Below, piece after piece: positions 1 through 5,655 of a DNA stretch of 7,307 bases (position 1 is its first letter; each line of letters starts with the position of its first letter). The position numbers and the translations under genes are program-made. Under the pieces are notes generated by a model. The model did not search any database. It worked only from the letters and a program-made list of their open reading frames with translations, and was not told the origin of the DNA. The DNA lies in NCBI GenBank assembly GCA_022707665.1, contig JAKJAE010000126.1:1-7307 (forward strand), given 5' to 3'. Source of the DNA: Chloroflexota bacterium (GTDB lineage: Bacteria > Chloroflexota > Anaerolineae > B4-G1 > SLSP01).

Positions 1-1
1 C

Positions 2-585
2 ACCAAGGAATCGGTGATCGCCGAGATCTCGCGATCTGCTGTAGACGTCAAAGAAAGAGCGTTTCAAACCATCTTGAAGAACAGGACTTTTCACGGCGGA
101 ATTCTCGCTGAAGGTTCCGGTCTCTTGAAGTATGGGGAAAACGGAAAAGGCATCCGTTCGCGTTGGTATCCGAACACCCTTGCACGCCGATTCCTAGACT
201 TGGATACAATAGCTGACCGCATTGAGTTTCGCCAGAAAGACGGACTGGATGTTATTGGGCAGTATTCCGAGCAGAAAGACGTTGTTTTCTTCATTGATCC
301 GCCATATACGGCAGGCGGCAAAAAAGCTGGCAAGCGGCTCTATCGTTACTGCGATCTCGACCACGAGCGGCGGCTTGCGAGGCAGTCAAAGGCGATTTCC
401 TGATGACCTATGACAATGCCGGAGAGGTCAGGTCAATGGCTCGCGCACATGGGTTTCAGATGAGGCTGATTCCCATGAATAACACCCATCACGCGACTAT
501 GGAGGAACTGGTTATCGCGAAAGAGCTCTCATGGATGGATCAGTATCCGGCGGTGCACGAGCCTGAAGCTGAGTACAAGACATAG
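2..585 (+). pseudogene. D12-class DNA adenine N6-methyltransferase, 5'-partial and frameshifted
   Basis: The product would transfer a methyl group from S-adenosylmethionine to adenine N6 in DNA (Dam/D12 class). The reading frame is open from the left window edge, so the N-terminal SAM-binding FxGxG region lies outside. Visible are the NRTFHGGI block, the catalytic DPPY motif (bases 296-307) followed by TAGGKKAGKRLY, then, in a different frame from about base 373, a segment reading GDFLMTYDNAGEV, and a family-typical C-terminus with EELVIAKEL. The first frame stops just before 403 while homology continues in the other frame, which means one base lost (or two gained) near 368-380. The frameshift could be genuine decay or a sequencing error. 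An attC-like site begins 3 bp after the stop, so the gene may have been a cassette. The family call is strong; the specificity is unknown. Confidence 0.85.
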
Positions 586-588
586 AAA

Positions 589-648
589 GCCTGAGCAAAG
601 CGCTTCAGCAGACGCGCTGCCACGCGTCGTTGAGCTTGATCGTTAGGC
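589..648 (+). repeat. Putative integron attC recombination site
   Basis: This is a 60-bp imperfect palindrome starting 3 bp after the methyltransferase stop. The right end carries GTTAGGC (642-648), a perfect GTTRRRY core. The left end carries GCCTGAG (589-595), a degenerate partner of GCCTAAC. Internally GACGCG (611-616) pairs with CGCGTC (623-628), TCA (605-607) with TGA (631-633) and GC (602-603) with GC (634-635), leaving T604 unpaired like an extrahelical base. The length, the position directly behind an ORF and the core fit attC sites of mobile or chromosomal integrons. The left core deviates from consensus in two bases, so the site may be weak. No integrase gene is visible in the window. 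Confidence 0.55.
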
Positions 649-671
649 GGCATGCCATCCTGCTTCGCCGC

Positions 672-677
672 GGAGGT
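672..677 (+). promoter_or_regulatory. Ribosome binding site of the PD-(D/E)XK-like ORF
   Basis: GGAGGT lies 4 nt before the ATG at 682 and supports that start. It lies about 30 bp inside the presumed cassette boundary, as is common for cassette genes. Confidence 0.6.
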
Positions 678-681
678 CTAG

Positions 682-1188
682 ATGGCCAAGATAGATACAC
701 AGCTCACCAAGCAAGTTGGCGAGTACCTTGTTGCGGCGGAGCTCGCCAGGCGCGGCCTCCTATCCGCTACCTTTGCGGGTAGCGTCCGACACTACGACGT
801 CATCGCATCCGGCCCCACTGGCGGCCACGTGCCTATACAAGTCAAGACCATAAATGGTGGTGCGTGGCAGCTTGATATCAGGGATTTCGTCGAAGTAGCA
901 ATGGACGGCAACCGACAGATCGTCGGGGCGCCCAAACCTGCACCTTACGCCAAACTGGTCTATGTCTTCGTCGCCTTGCAGGCCTATGGCAGCGACCGGT
1001 TCTTCATCTTGGCCTATGAGCCCCTACGAGATCTGCTCTTGGACGGGTACAAGGGGTATCTCGCCAGAAACCGTGAGGTTCGGCCCAAGAACCCTAGGTC
1101 CTTCCACACGGCCCTGAAGCCCCAGAGTCTCGCCGAGTTCAGAGACTGCTGGGACACCATCCTGCAGCGCGTCACGCATGTTGCCTGA
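682..1188 (+). CDS. PD-(D/E)XK nuclease-like protein, possible integron cassette gene
   Basis: A 168-residue soluble protein with no signal peptide or membrane segment. The N-terminus has the arrangement of small PD-(D/E)XK nuclease-fold proteins (PDDEXK_5-like): GEYLVAAEL with E14 in the first helix, YDVIA with D39, then PIQVKT with Q53 and K55 in place of the usual E-x-K. A later RPKNPRSFH segment and a terminal FRDCWDTI helix resemble conserved hypothetical proteins of accessory regions. Gln instead of Glu in the QxK motif occurs in parts of this superfamily, so activity is possible but not shown. The gene starts 33 bp after an attC-like core and has a good ribosome binding site. It could be a nuclease partner of the upstream methyltransferase, but the intervening attC-like site argues that they arrived separately. 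The fold call is an inference from motifs; the substrate is unknown. Confidence 0.65.
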   Translation: MAKIDTQLTKQVGEYLVAAELARRGLLSATFAGSVRHYDVIASGPTGGHVPIQVKTINGGAWQLDIRDFVEVAMDGNRQIVGAPKPAPYAKLVYVFVALQAYGSDRFFILAYEPLRDLLLDGYKGYLARNREVRPKNPRSFHTALKPQSLAEFRDCWDTILQRVTHVA

Positions 1189-1207
1189 CACCTTGCTGTG
1201 ACTATCT

Positions 1208-1246
1208 CGGCGAGCCGGGGGCTTTGGCGGGGTGGTCGGCTCGTCG
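1208..1246 (+). other. Hairpin downstream of the PD-(D/E)XK-like ORF
   Basis: CGGCGAGCCG (1208-1217) can pair with CGGCTCGTCG (1237-1246) in a 10-bp stem with one G-U pair and a 19-nt loop, about 20 bp after the stop codon. It is followed by TTGT, not a proper T run, so it is a poor classical terminator. It could instead be the stem of a degenerate attC, because GCCTGAC lies at 1183-1189 and GTTGTGC at 1246-1252. Confidence 0.35.
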
Positions 1247-1342
1247 TTGTGCGCGAGGATCCAGGATGGTCTATCGGCTTCGGCCGGCAGAGTCAGTTGA
1301 CTGGGCACCACATCTGCCACAGTCCCAAGGGAGAGATGCGCC

Positions 1343-1465
1343 GTGGCAAAGCATGACCAGGCAGTGCTGATCAATGAGCTGGCCTCGGCCGCCGGAGGTG
1401 CAGAGAGAGAGCTGTGTAAGCATGTTGCCGGCTTGCTGCTTCACCTGGGCTATTCACCGCAGTAG
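1343..1465 (+). CDS. Small unrecognised ORF of 40 codons, possibly a gene fragment
   Basis: A GTG-started frame encoding a 40-residue, mostly helical peptide beginning VAKHDQAVL and ending LLLHLGYSPQ. A purine-rich AGGGAGAG (1328-1335) ends 7 nt before the GTG and could serve as its ribosome binding site. The frame is open back only to 1301. The composition (acidic and alanine-rich helix followed by a hydrophobic helix) looks protein-like, but I recognise no family. It may be the amputated N-terminus of a larger protein, since the sequence changes to IS21 material soon after. Apart from this ORF and the hairpin, I see nothing identifiable between 1189 and about 1530. Confidence 0.3.
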   Translation: MAKHDQAVLINELASAAGGAERELCKHVAGLLLHLGYSPQ

Positions 1466-1535
1466 CAGAGAGTTCGCGGGTTGAGTCTGGCTTTCAAGAA
1501 CAGCAAGATGAAGCAGACTACCGCAAAGATCACGG

Positions 1536-1850
1536 TATCAGGAGGCGCACCAGTTACCGAAGCTGCTCAACACCACCCTGCGCCATCAGTTAATCGTGCT
1601 GGACGAACTGGGCTTCATCCCGCTGACGCCTACCGGGGCACAACTGATCTTCCAGTTCTGCTCGACGCTCTACGAACGTGTGGCGTTGATCGTAACCACC
1701 AACCTGCGGTTTGCCGATTGGGTGCAGGTATTCGGGGACGAGCGCTTGACCGTGGCCCTATTGGACCGCCTGATCCATCACGCGCACATCCTGGAGTTCA
1801 CCGGCGCGGACTCCTATCGCTTTCGCCAGCGCCTGCAAAGCGATGCCTGA
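1536..1850 (+). pseudogene. istB: IS21 helper ATPase IstB, N-terminally truncated
   Basis: IstB is the AAA+ ATPase that assists the IstA transposase in choosing target DNA. About 104 codons of the C-terminal part remain, starting near [10 protein letters not shown]. Visible are the Walker B strand LIVLDELGF (from 1590), the sensor-like IVTTNL, and the highly conserved [21 protein letters not shown] segment, ending [12 protein letters not shown] and a TGA stop. A full IstB is about 240-260 residues, so roughly the first 140-150, including the Walker A P-loop, are gone. No start codon fits the remaining frame as an intact gene. It should be inactive. Confidence 0.85.
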
Positions 1851-1937
1851 GCCAGATTGCGGTGGACAGTATGGACAACGCTCCGCAGACTCCACGTTGC
1901 CCACACTGCCCACCGCACGACGACGGCGACGGTGGGT

Positions 1938-1976
1938 CCCTTTTCGGTTGTCAAATGGGCCCCTTTTGGGTTGACA
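1938..1976 (+). repeat. Tandem terminal repeats of the IS21-family right end
   Basis: Two 16-bp copies (1938-1953 and 1961-1976) match at 14 of 16 positions with a 23-bp period. IS21-family ends often carry several short terminal repeats that bind the transposase. The outer copy ends in TTGACA at 1976, taken as the element boundary. Confidence 0.65.
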
Positions 1977-1980
1977 GAAG

Positions 1981-2126
1981 CAGTGGGTAACGCTGAATCC
2001 TCAGCAGGGCACAAGCGAGCAGGACATTGGCTGGCGGTGGTGCTATCGCCGGCGGCGTACAAAGAGAAGGTGGGGTTGGCGACTCTGCGCCTGATGACCA
2101 GTCAGGTGAAGGGATACCCGTTCGAC
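1981..2126 (+). pseudogene. mazF: MazF/PemK-type mRNA interferase toxin, remnant
   Basis: MazF toxins cut single-stranded mRNA. The remnant reads WVTLNPQQ in one frame (1984-2007) and then, after a one-base shift at about 2007, GHKRAGHWLAVVLSP, AAYKEKVGLA and TSQVKGYPF in a second frame up to 2123. This follows the family order NPQ.GHEQAGRRPA-LVLSP-YN.KVGLA-ITSQVKGYPF. The start region (normally MxxYxPxRGDIV) is absent because the IS21-type right end lies directly upstream, and the C-terminal third (the LADQ-KSLDW region) is not found after 2126. The Arg pair after AG is changed to His-Trp. It is truncated on both sides and frameshifted, so not functional. No mazE antitoxin is visible. Confidence 0.7.
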
Positions 2127-2208
2127 CGGAACCACGATCCGTACACTACCGGGGATGCTCCGTCCGACCGTGTCCGCCTGCACCACATCCGTCACCTGGC
2201 AGGCTCCC
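2127..2208. other. Unassigned spacer
   Basis: Between the end of mazF similarity and the duplicated gene end there are about 80 bp with no recognisable protein similarity in any frame, no hairpin of note and no convincing promoter. Confidence 0.4.
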
Positions 2209-2286
2209 CTACACATGGTTGCGCAGTATCAGCCCCTTGGGGTAGAGGTCCAGATACCTCTGAACGTGCACCCAGTTGGGAACGTT
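2209..2286 (-). pseudogene. 3' end of a second DUF1722 gene (duplicated remnant)
   Basis: Read on the minus strand this encodes NVPNWVHVQRYLDLYPKG followed by LILRNHV and a TAG stop. It matches the last 23 residues of the intact DUF523-DUF1722 protein (PDWVHIQTYLNPYPKE then LMLRNHV) at 16 of 23 positions, with the stop codon in the same place. At the DNA level 59 of 72 bases (2209-2280 against 2824-2895) agree. Just upstream on the coding strand an in-frame stop occurs (2290-2292) and similarity ends. The divergence shows this is not a fresh duplication; it looks like the tail of a paralogue or of a homologue from another strain. It lies 10 bp beyond the hicB stop. Confidence 0.75.
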
Positions 2287-2296
2287 ACCTCACCGC

Positions 2297-2509
2297 CTAG
2301 GACACTGTCACATACTCGGCGAAGGAATGCGACTTGGGAACCGGCAGCTCATCCTCAAGCAGGCCCCGCACGTGCATCTCAATCGCCTCATGCATATTGC
2401 GCGTGACCTGCTCACGGGTCCTGCCTGTCGCGACACAGCCCGGTAGATCCGGTGAATAGGCCGAGTAATTGCCGTCCGCTTTCTCAACCACAATCAGAAA
2501 ACGATACAT
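2297..2509 (-). CDS. hicB: HicB-family antitoxin
   Basis: HicB binds and neutralises the HicA RNase and usually represses the hicAB promoter. The 70-residue product has the partially degraded RNase H-like fold of HicB: MYRFLIVVEK strand, then YSAYSPDLPGCVATG (PDLPGC loop at 20-25), TREQVTRNMHEAIEMHVRGL helix at 31-50 and a proline-rich PVPKSHSF tail. It is a short HicB without an evident C-terminal helix-turn-helix or ribbon-helix-helix domain, so DNA binding is uncertain. The ATG lies 5 bp after the hicA stop; AGGTGAG overlapping that stop provides the ribosome binding site and suggests translational coupling. The gene looks intact. Confidence 0.92.
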   Translation of the reverse strand: MYRFLIVVEKADGNYSAYSPDLPGCVATGRTREQVTRNMHEAIEMHVRGLLEDELPVPKSHSFAEYVTVS

Positions 2510-2514
2510 CTCAC

Positions 2515-2724
2515 CTACTTGCCCTTTCCCCTCTCCGGCTTCGGCAGTTGCGCCTGTTTCAGGACACTGCTTAGCGTCCCGGGAGCCAGATCATCGTTAG
2601 GATGACCGGCAATGGTGACTCGACCGGGCTTACTGGGATGTTTGTACTGTCGGTGGCTGCCCTTGGTGCCCACCACGTACCAGCCATCTTCCTCAATCAG
2701 CTTGATGACGTCGCGAACCTTCAC
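2515..2724 (-). CDS. hicA: HicA-family mRNA interferase toxin
   Basis: HicA is a small double-stranded-RNA-binding-fold RNase that cleaves mRNA when free of HicB. The 69-residue protein has MKVRDVIKLIEEDGWY, then the diagnostic GSHRQYKHP with catalytic H24, RVTIAGHPNDDLAPGTL and a final SSVLKQAQLP helix. The start is GTG (2722-2724), supported by GAGGG 6 nt upstream; no ATG is available nearby. The usual toxin-first order hicA-hicB is kept. Both reading frames are complete, so the pair is probably functional. A promoter within the roughly 98 bp upstream could not be identified confidently, so the pair may be read from its own weak promoter or through from the DUF523 gene. Confidence 0.93.
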   Translation of the reverse strand: MKVRDVIKLIEEDGWYVVGTKGSHRQYKHPSKPGRVTIAGHPNDDLAPGTLSSVLKQAQLPKPERGKGK

Positions 2725-2823
2725 AGTCAGCCCTCAGTCATCAATGTACCACAAACGGCGAAGTGGGGCGAGCCGCTCATCTCGGCAACCGACAAGCACC
2801 CATGGGTAGGCACGGGGCTCCCC
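2725..2823. other. Spacer between the DUF523-DUF1722 gene and hicA
   Basis: This 99-bp stretch should contain the hicAB promoter and operator. On the minus strand TACATT (2743-2748) resembles a -10 box, but no acceptable -35 lies 16-18 bp upstream. A short GC-rich palindrome around 2808-2826 (GTAGG and CCTAC with GGGG and CCCC inside) has no T run after it and is not a clear terminator. Confidence 0.3.
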
Positions 2824-3807
2824 CTACACGTGATTCCGCAGCATCAGCTCCTTGGGGTACGGGTTCAGATAGGTCTGGATGTGCACCCAGTCGGGCACAG
2901 TGTGGCGCGCCAGGTGGTGTTTGAGCAACGTGATCGGCACGATCAACGGCACGAGCCCCTGCCGGTAGTCCGTGAACACGCCCAACAGCTCCTGCTTGTC
3001 CTCGGGTGCCAGATCATCCTTGAGGTAACCCATCAAGTGCTGCAGCACGTTGACGTGCCGGCCGCGGGTCGCGAGCTTGCTCAGGCCCTCCATGAACCCG
3101 GCCAGGTACGCATCCGCAAGCTCCGCCCACGGCGTTTTCCCCGCTTTGGCAACCAGTCGCCCCAACGCCTGATAGTGCGCAGGGCTATGCGCCATCAGCG
3201 CAAGCTTGACCGAGGAGTGGAAGGCAACCAGGCCTCCCGGCGTGGGGTCTTCCTTCAGCAGACAGGTCCACCGTGCGTGCGCGAAGATTCGCTCGATGAA
3301 GTTCTCGCGCAACGGGAGGTCGTGCAGCCGCCCCTCCTCTTCGACCGGCAGGTAGGGAAAGCGCTCCATAAAAGCGCCAGCAAACAGGCCACTGCCTTCC
3401 CGCTTGGGGACCCCGTTGTGATCGTACACGCGCACGCGGAACGCTCCCGAAGTGGGACTGTCCTTCTTGAAGACAAACCCGTTCAGCCCCTCCGCCGCCA
3501 GCTCGTCCAGCTTGCGTGACGTGAAACTCAGCATGCGCTCCGTCTGGTCGGTGCCCGAGCGGGGCATGACCAGCCGCGGCGCCGAAGGATCCCCGATCAG
3601 GCGCATCGACTCACGAGGTATAGGCAGCCCACACTCGACTTCAGGACAGACCCCTACCCACGCGTCGACGTACTGACCCAACACGTCGGTCACATAGGCA
3701 TCGTGCTTGTGCCCGCCATCGTAGCGCACCCGTTCTCCGAGCAGGCACCGGCTCACACCAAGCCGGATGGCTGGCGATGTCTGGCAACGGCTGGACTTGG
3801 TGGTCAT
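2824..3807 (-). CDS. DUF523-DUF1722 protein (TudS-like desulfurase domain fused to YbgA-like domain)
   Basis: A 327-residue cytoplasmic protein. The N-terminal DUF523 domain (about 14-165) is related to TudS, an iron-sulfur enzyme that removes sulfur from thiouracil; the C-terminal DUF1722 domain (about 195-312) is shared with E. coli YbgA, of unclear function. Visible motifs are SRCLLGERVRYDGG (C21), CPEVECGLPIPRE (C54, C59), FKKDSPTSGAFRVRVYD, PVEEEGRLHD and LRENFIERIFAHARW. TudS-type proteins use Cys ligands for a [4Fe-4S] cluster, one in an SPSCG motif; here that position is Ser (SPTSG), while C59 is available. Desulfuration is therefore inferred from family only. The ATG is preceded by a strong AGGAGGG. 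The gene follows the dynamin-like gene after only 16 bp, indicating one transcript. A remnant copy of its 3' end lies beyond hicB. Confidence 0.9.
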   Translation of the reverse strand: MTTKSSRCQTSPAIRLGVSRCLLGERVRYDGGHKHDAYVTDVLGQYVDAWVGVCPEVECGLPIPRESMRLIGDPSAPRLVMPRSGTDQTERMLSFTSRKLDELAAEGLNGFVFKKDSPTSGAFRVRVYDHNGVPKREGSGLFAGAFMERFPYLPVEEEGRLHDLPLRENFIERIFAHARWTCLLKEDPTPGGLVAFHSSVKLALMAHSPAHYQALGRLVAKAGKTPWAELADAYLAGFMEGLSKLATRGRHVNVLQHLMGYLKDDLAPEDKQELLGVFTDYRQGLVPLIVPITLLKHHLARHTVPDWVHIQTYLNPYPKELMLRNHV

Positions 3808-3823
3808 CTACCCTCCTGTCAGG

Positions 3824-5557
3824 CTAGAGTCCCCGAACCTCTGATTCCTGGCGCTTGAGCCACTTCTCGATCGACGCCATCTCCTCGCGCGTTTCGCTCC
3901 ACCGCTGCTGCTGCGAGCGCACGAAGTGGCTGTACGGAGAGATCGCCGTCTCGATCTGCGTCAGGCTGCGCGAGATCTCGGCCTCGTACTGCGTCGTCAG
4001 AGTCGTCATCAGCGTCTCGCGCACCTCCACGATTTTCCGGCGCAGTTCATCCTTGAGGTGCCGGCGGCGGCTGGGAATCACGAAGAGCCCCAGCACAGCC
4101 ATCGTGGTGGCCGCCAATACGCCCGTCACGTCGAGTACCGTACTCGAGGCGATTACGGCGATCAGCGTCCCCAGACCCACGGCCCCTACCTCCACCAGCG
4201 CGGTATTGGCCACCGCATTCTTGAGCGACAGGGCGATCCGATAGGCCTCGCCCTCCTGGTCGTAGGTCTGCAGCGCTTCCTGTGCCGCCAGGCCGACGCT
4301 CTCGATCAGCTCCTTGCGGTTCGCCTCAAAGGCGCTGGGGATCTCGCCCAGCAGCTGGTCAGCGTGCACCTCTTTGCGCCGGCGGATGTGCTCCATCACC
4401 CGCTGCCACTGCGTCTGGTTGCGCGCGACCAACCACTCCGTGATCTCCCCCACGCGGTCCTCGATGGCCTCAGGAATATCGCTGATGACCTGCTCGCGGA
4501 ACTGCGCCTCGAGCCGGGGGCGGTCGAGAAGGTCAAAGAAGTGGGCCAGTCGCATCGTCTCGTCGAAAAAGGCCACCCCGCGGTTCTCGAAGATCTGGAG
4601 CTGCCGGTCGACGTCGGAGAGCCGCAGTCCGAACTCCCGCGACATATCACCGCGGTAGACCGCAAGCTGCTGCGTGATGTTGTCCATCACGTCGAAGTCG
4701 TCCTTTAGCAGTGCCATCCGCCCGTCGACCACATCCAGGTACTTCCCCGTCAGATGCAAGCCCACGCCCAACGGGTTGAGCAACTTGAGCCGCACCCGCT
4801 CCTTCTCATCGAGCCGGTCGACGATGTAGGCTTCGAGCGCCTCGATCCGGCTCTTCGCAAGCATCTCGGCATCCTGCGTCTGCTTCCCCCGCAGCGCAAG
4901 CCGCGCAGACACCGGCAACACCTCGGGCTCAAATCCCAGCAACCCCCGAACGTTCTCCCTGACGAAGCGCTCGATCGATACAAGCTCCTCAGGATCTTCC
5001 AGGATGTCGACCTTGTTGAGTACGACCACGACCTTCTTCCCCCACTCGCGGATCAGCTCCAGGAAAGCCCGCTCGCTCTCCGTGAAGGGCCGGTCCACCG
5101 ACGTCACAAACAGGACCAGGTCAGAACGCGGCATGAAGTCGCGCGTCATTGCTTCGTGCTCGCGGTAGATCGCATTGGTGCCAGGGGTGTCGACGATCGT
5201 GATCTCTTCTAACATCGCCGCCGGCACCGTGAACACATCGACGTCGGCCTCGACCGCAACACGCTCAAAGTTCTTCCCGTGTCGCAGCAGGTGCACGCGT
5301 GTCGTCGTGGGCGTGACGCCCATTTCCAACAGCGGCTCGCCGAAGAGCGCGTTGATCAGTGCGCTCTTGCCCGCATTGAACTCACCCACGACAACCAGGA
5401 GAAACAGCTCGTCGAGCTGGCGTATCGACCGATCCAGCACCGCTCGGTCCTCATCGGTCGCAGGAAACTGCGCCAGCGCCACTTGGAGGCGCGATAGCCA
5501 GTGACGTTCGACTCGTAGGACCTCATCCGCGGCTTGGCTTAGGATTTTTGGCTTCAT
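3824..5557 (-). CDS. Dynamin-like GTPase, membrane-associated
   Basis: A 577-residue bacterial dynamin-like protein that would bind and hydrolyse GTP and probably act on the inner membrane. The GTPase domain carries G1 GEFNAGKS (58-65), G2 in GVTPTTT (80-86), G3 DTPG (123-126), G4 NKVD (181-184) and a G5-like VSA (216-218). A long helical stalk follows (about 270-445), then two adjacent hydrophobic segments (about 453-475 and 477-495) closed by SRRRHLKDELRRK, and a final charged helical region rich in Gln and Glu. The hydrophobic hairpin is in the place of the membrane-inserting paddle of bacterial dynamins. Dynamin-like genes often occur in pairs; only one is here. The ATG has GGAAGG upstream. 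The protein's specific task, such as membrane repair or phage stress, cannot be told from the sequence. Confidence 0.92.
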   Translation of the reverse strand: MKPKILSQAADEVLRVERHWLSRLQVALAQFPATDEDRAVLDRSIRQLDELFLLVVVGEFNAGKSALINALFGEPLLEMGVTPTTTRVHLLRHGKNFERVAVEADVDVFTVPAAMLEEITIVDTPGTNAIYREHEAMTRDFMPRSDLVLFVTSVDRPFTESERAFLELIREWGKKVVVVLNKVDILEDPEELVSIERFVRENVRGLLGFEPEVLPVSARLALRGKQTQDAEMLAKSRIEALEAYIVDRLDEKERVRLKLLNPLGVGLHLTGKYLDVVDGRMALLKDDFDVMDNITQQLAVYRGDMSREFGLRLSDVDRQLQIFENRGVAFFDETMRLAHFFDLLDRPRLEAQFREQVISDIPEAIEDRVGEITEWLVARNQTQWQRVMEHIRRRKEVHADQLLGEIPSAFEANRKELIESVGLAAQEALQTYDQEGEAYRIALSLKNAVANTALVEVGAVGLGTLIAVIASSTVLDVTGVLAATTMAVLGLFVIPSRRRHLKDELRRKIVEVRETLMTTLTTQYEAEISRSLTQIETAISPYSHFVRSQQQRWSETREEMASIEKWLKRQESEVRGL

Positions 5558-5578
5558 AGCACCTTCCTTTCACGTCCC

Positions 5579-5606
5579 AGTATGGCGACATGGACCGAAA
5601 AGACAA
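5579..5606 (-). promoter_or_regulatory. Possible sigma70-type promoter for the dynamin-like gene
   Basis: In the 98-bp gap between the hydrolase and GTPase genes, the minus strand shows TTGTCT (complement of 5601-5606) and CATACT (complement of 5579-5584) with a 16-bp spacer. Each box matches consensus at 4 of 6 positions. The position, about 20 bp before the start codon, would give a very short leader, so this is weak. The gap is otherwise featureless. Confidence 0.25.
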
Positions 5607-5655
5607 GGCTATGGCCTGCGCGAACCCGAGGCCGACGAGAAAAGGGACTGAGTGC

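Larger units (their letters stand above)
1530..1976 (+). mobile_element. IS21-family insertion sequence remnant (right end)
   Basis: This stretch holds the C-terminal part of istB followed by about 125 bp of non-coding DNA that ends in a characteristic IS21-type terminus. Two copies of a terminal motif, CCCTTTTCGGTTGTCA (1938-1953) and CCCTTTTGGGTTGACA (1961-1976), lie 23 bp apart; read inward from the end, the outer copy begins TGTCAACCC. The transposase gene istA, the N-terminal half of istB and the left end are missing, so the element cannot move by itself. The left breakpoint is approximate (about 1530), placed where istB similarity starts. The right boundary is supported by mazF-like sequence beginning a few bases beyond 1976. 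Confidence 0.75.

Noticed and set aside
14..1188. Methyltransferase plus PD-(D/E)XK protein as a restriction-modification system
   Set aside because: Adjacent and co-directional, but an attC-like site lies between them, the methyltransferase is frameshifted, and the nuclease-like protein resembles stand-alone conserved hypothetical proteins. Kept only as an alternative.
1481..1990. Plus-strand frame of 169 codons covering the IS fragment
   Set aside because: It overlaps istB in another frame and runs through the non-coding IS terminus; Pro, Arg and His rich with no recognisable family.
2594..2600. GTTAGG-like core at the hicA region as a further attC
   Set aside because: It lies inside the intact hicA coding sequence and has no partner palindrome.
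2806..2826. GC-rich palindrome as a terminator of the DUF523-DUF1722 gene
   Set aside because: The inner stem is short with a tiny loop, the outer arms are interrupted, and no T run follows on the minus strand.
2602..3519. Plus-strand open frame of about 305 codons
   Set aside because: It runs antisense through hicA and the DUF523-DUF1722 gene, both of which have clear family motifs.
3926..4708. Plus-strand open frame of about 260 codons
   Set aside because: It is antisense to the helical stalk and membrane part of the dynamin-like GTPase and has shadow-like composition.
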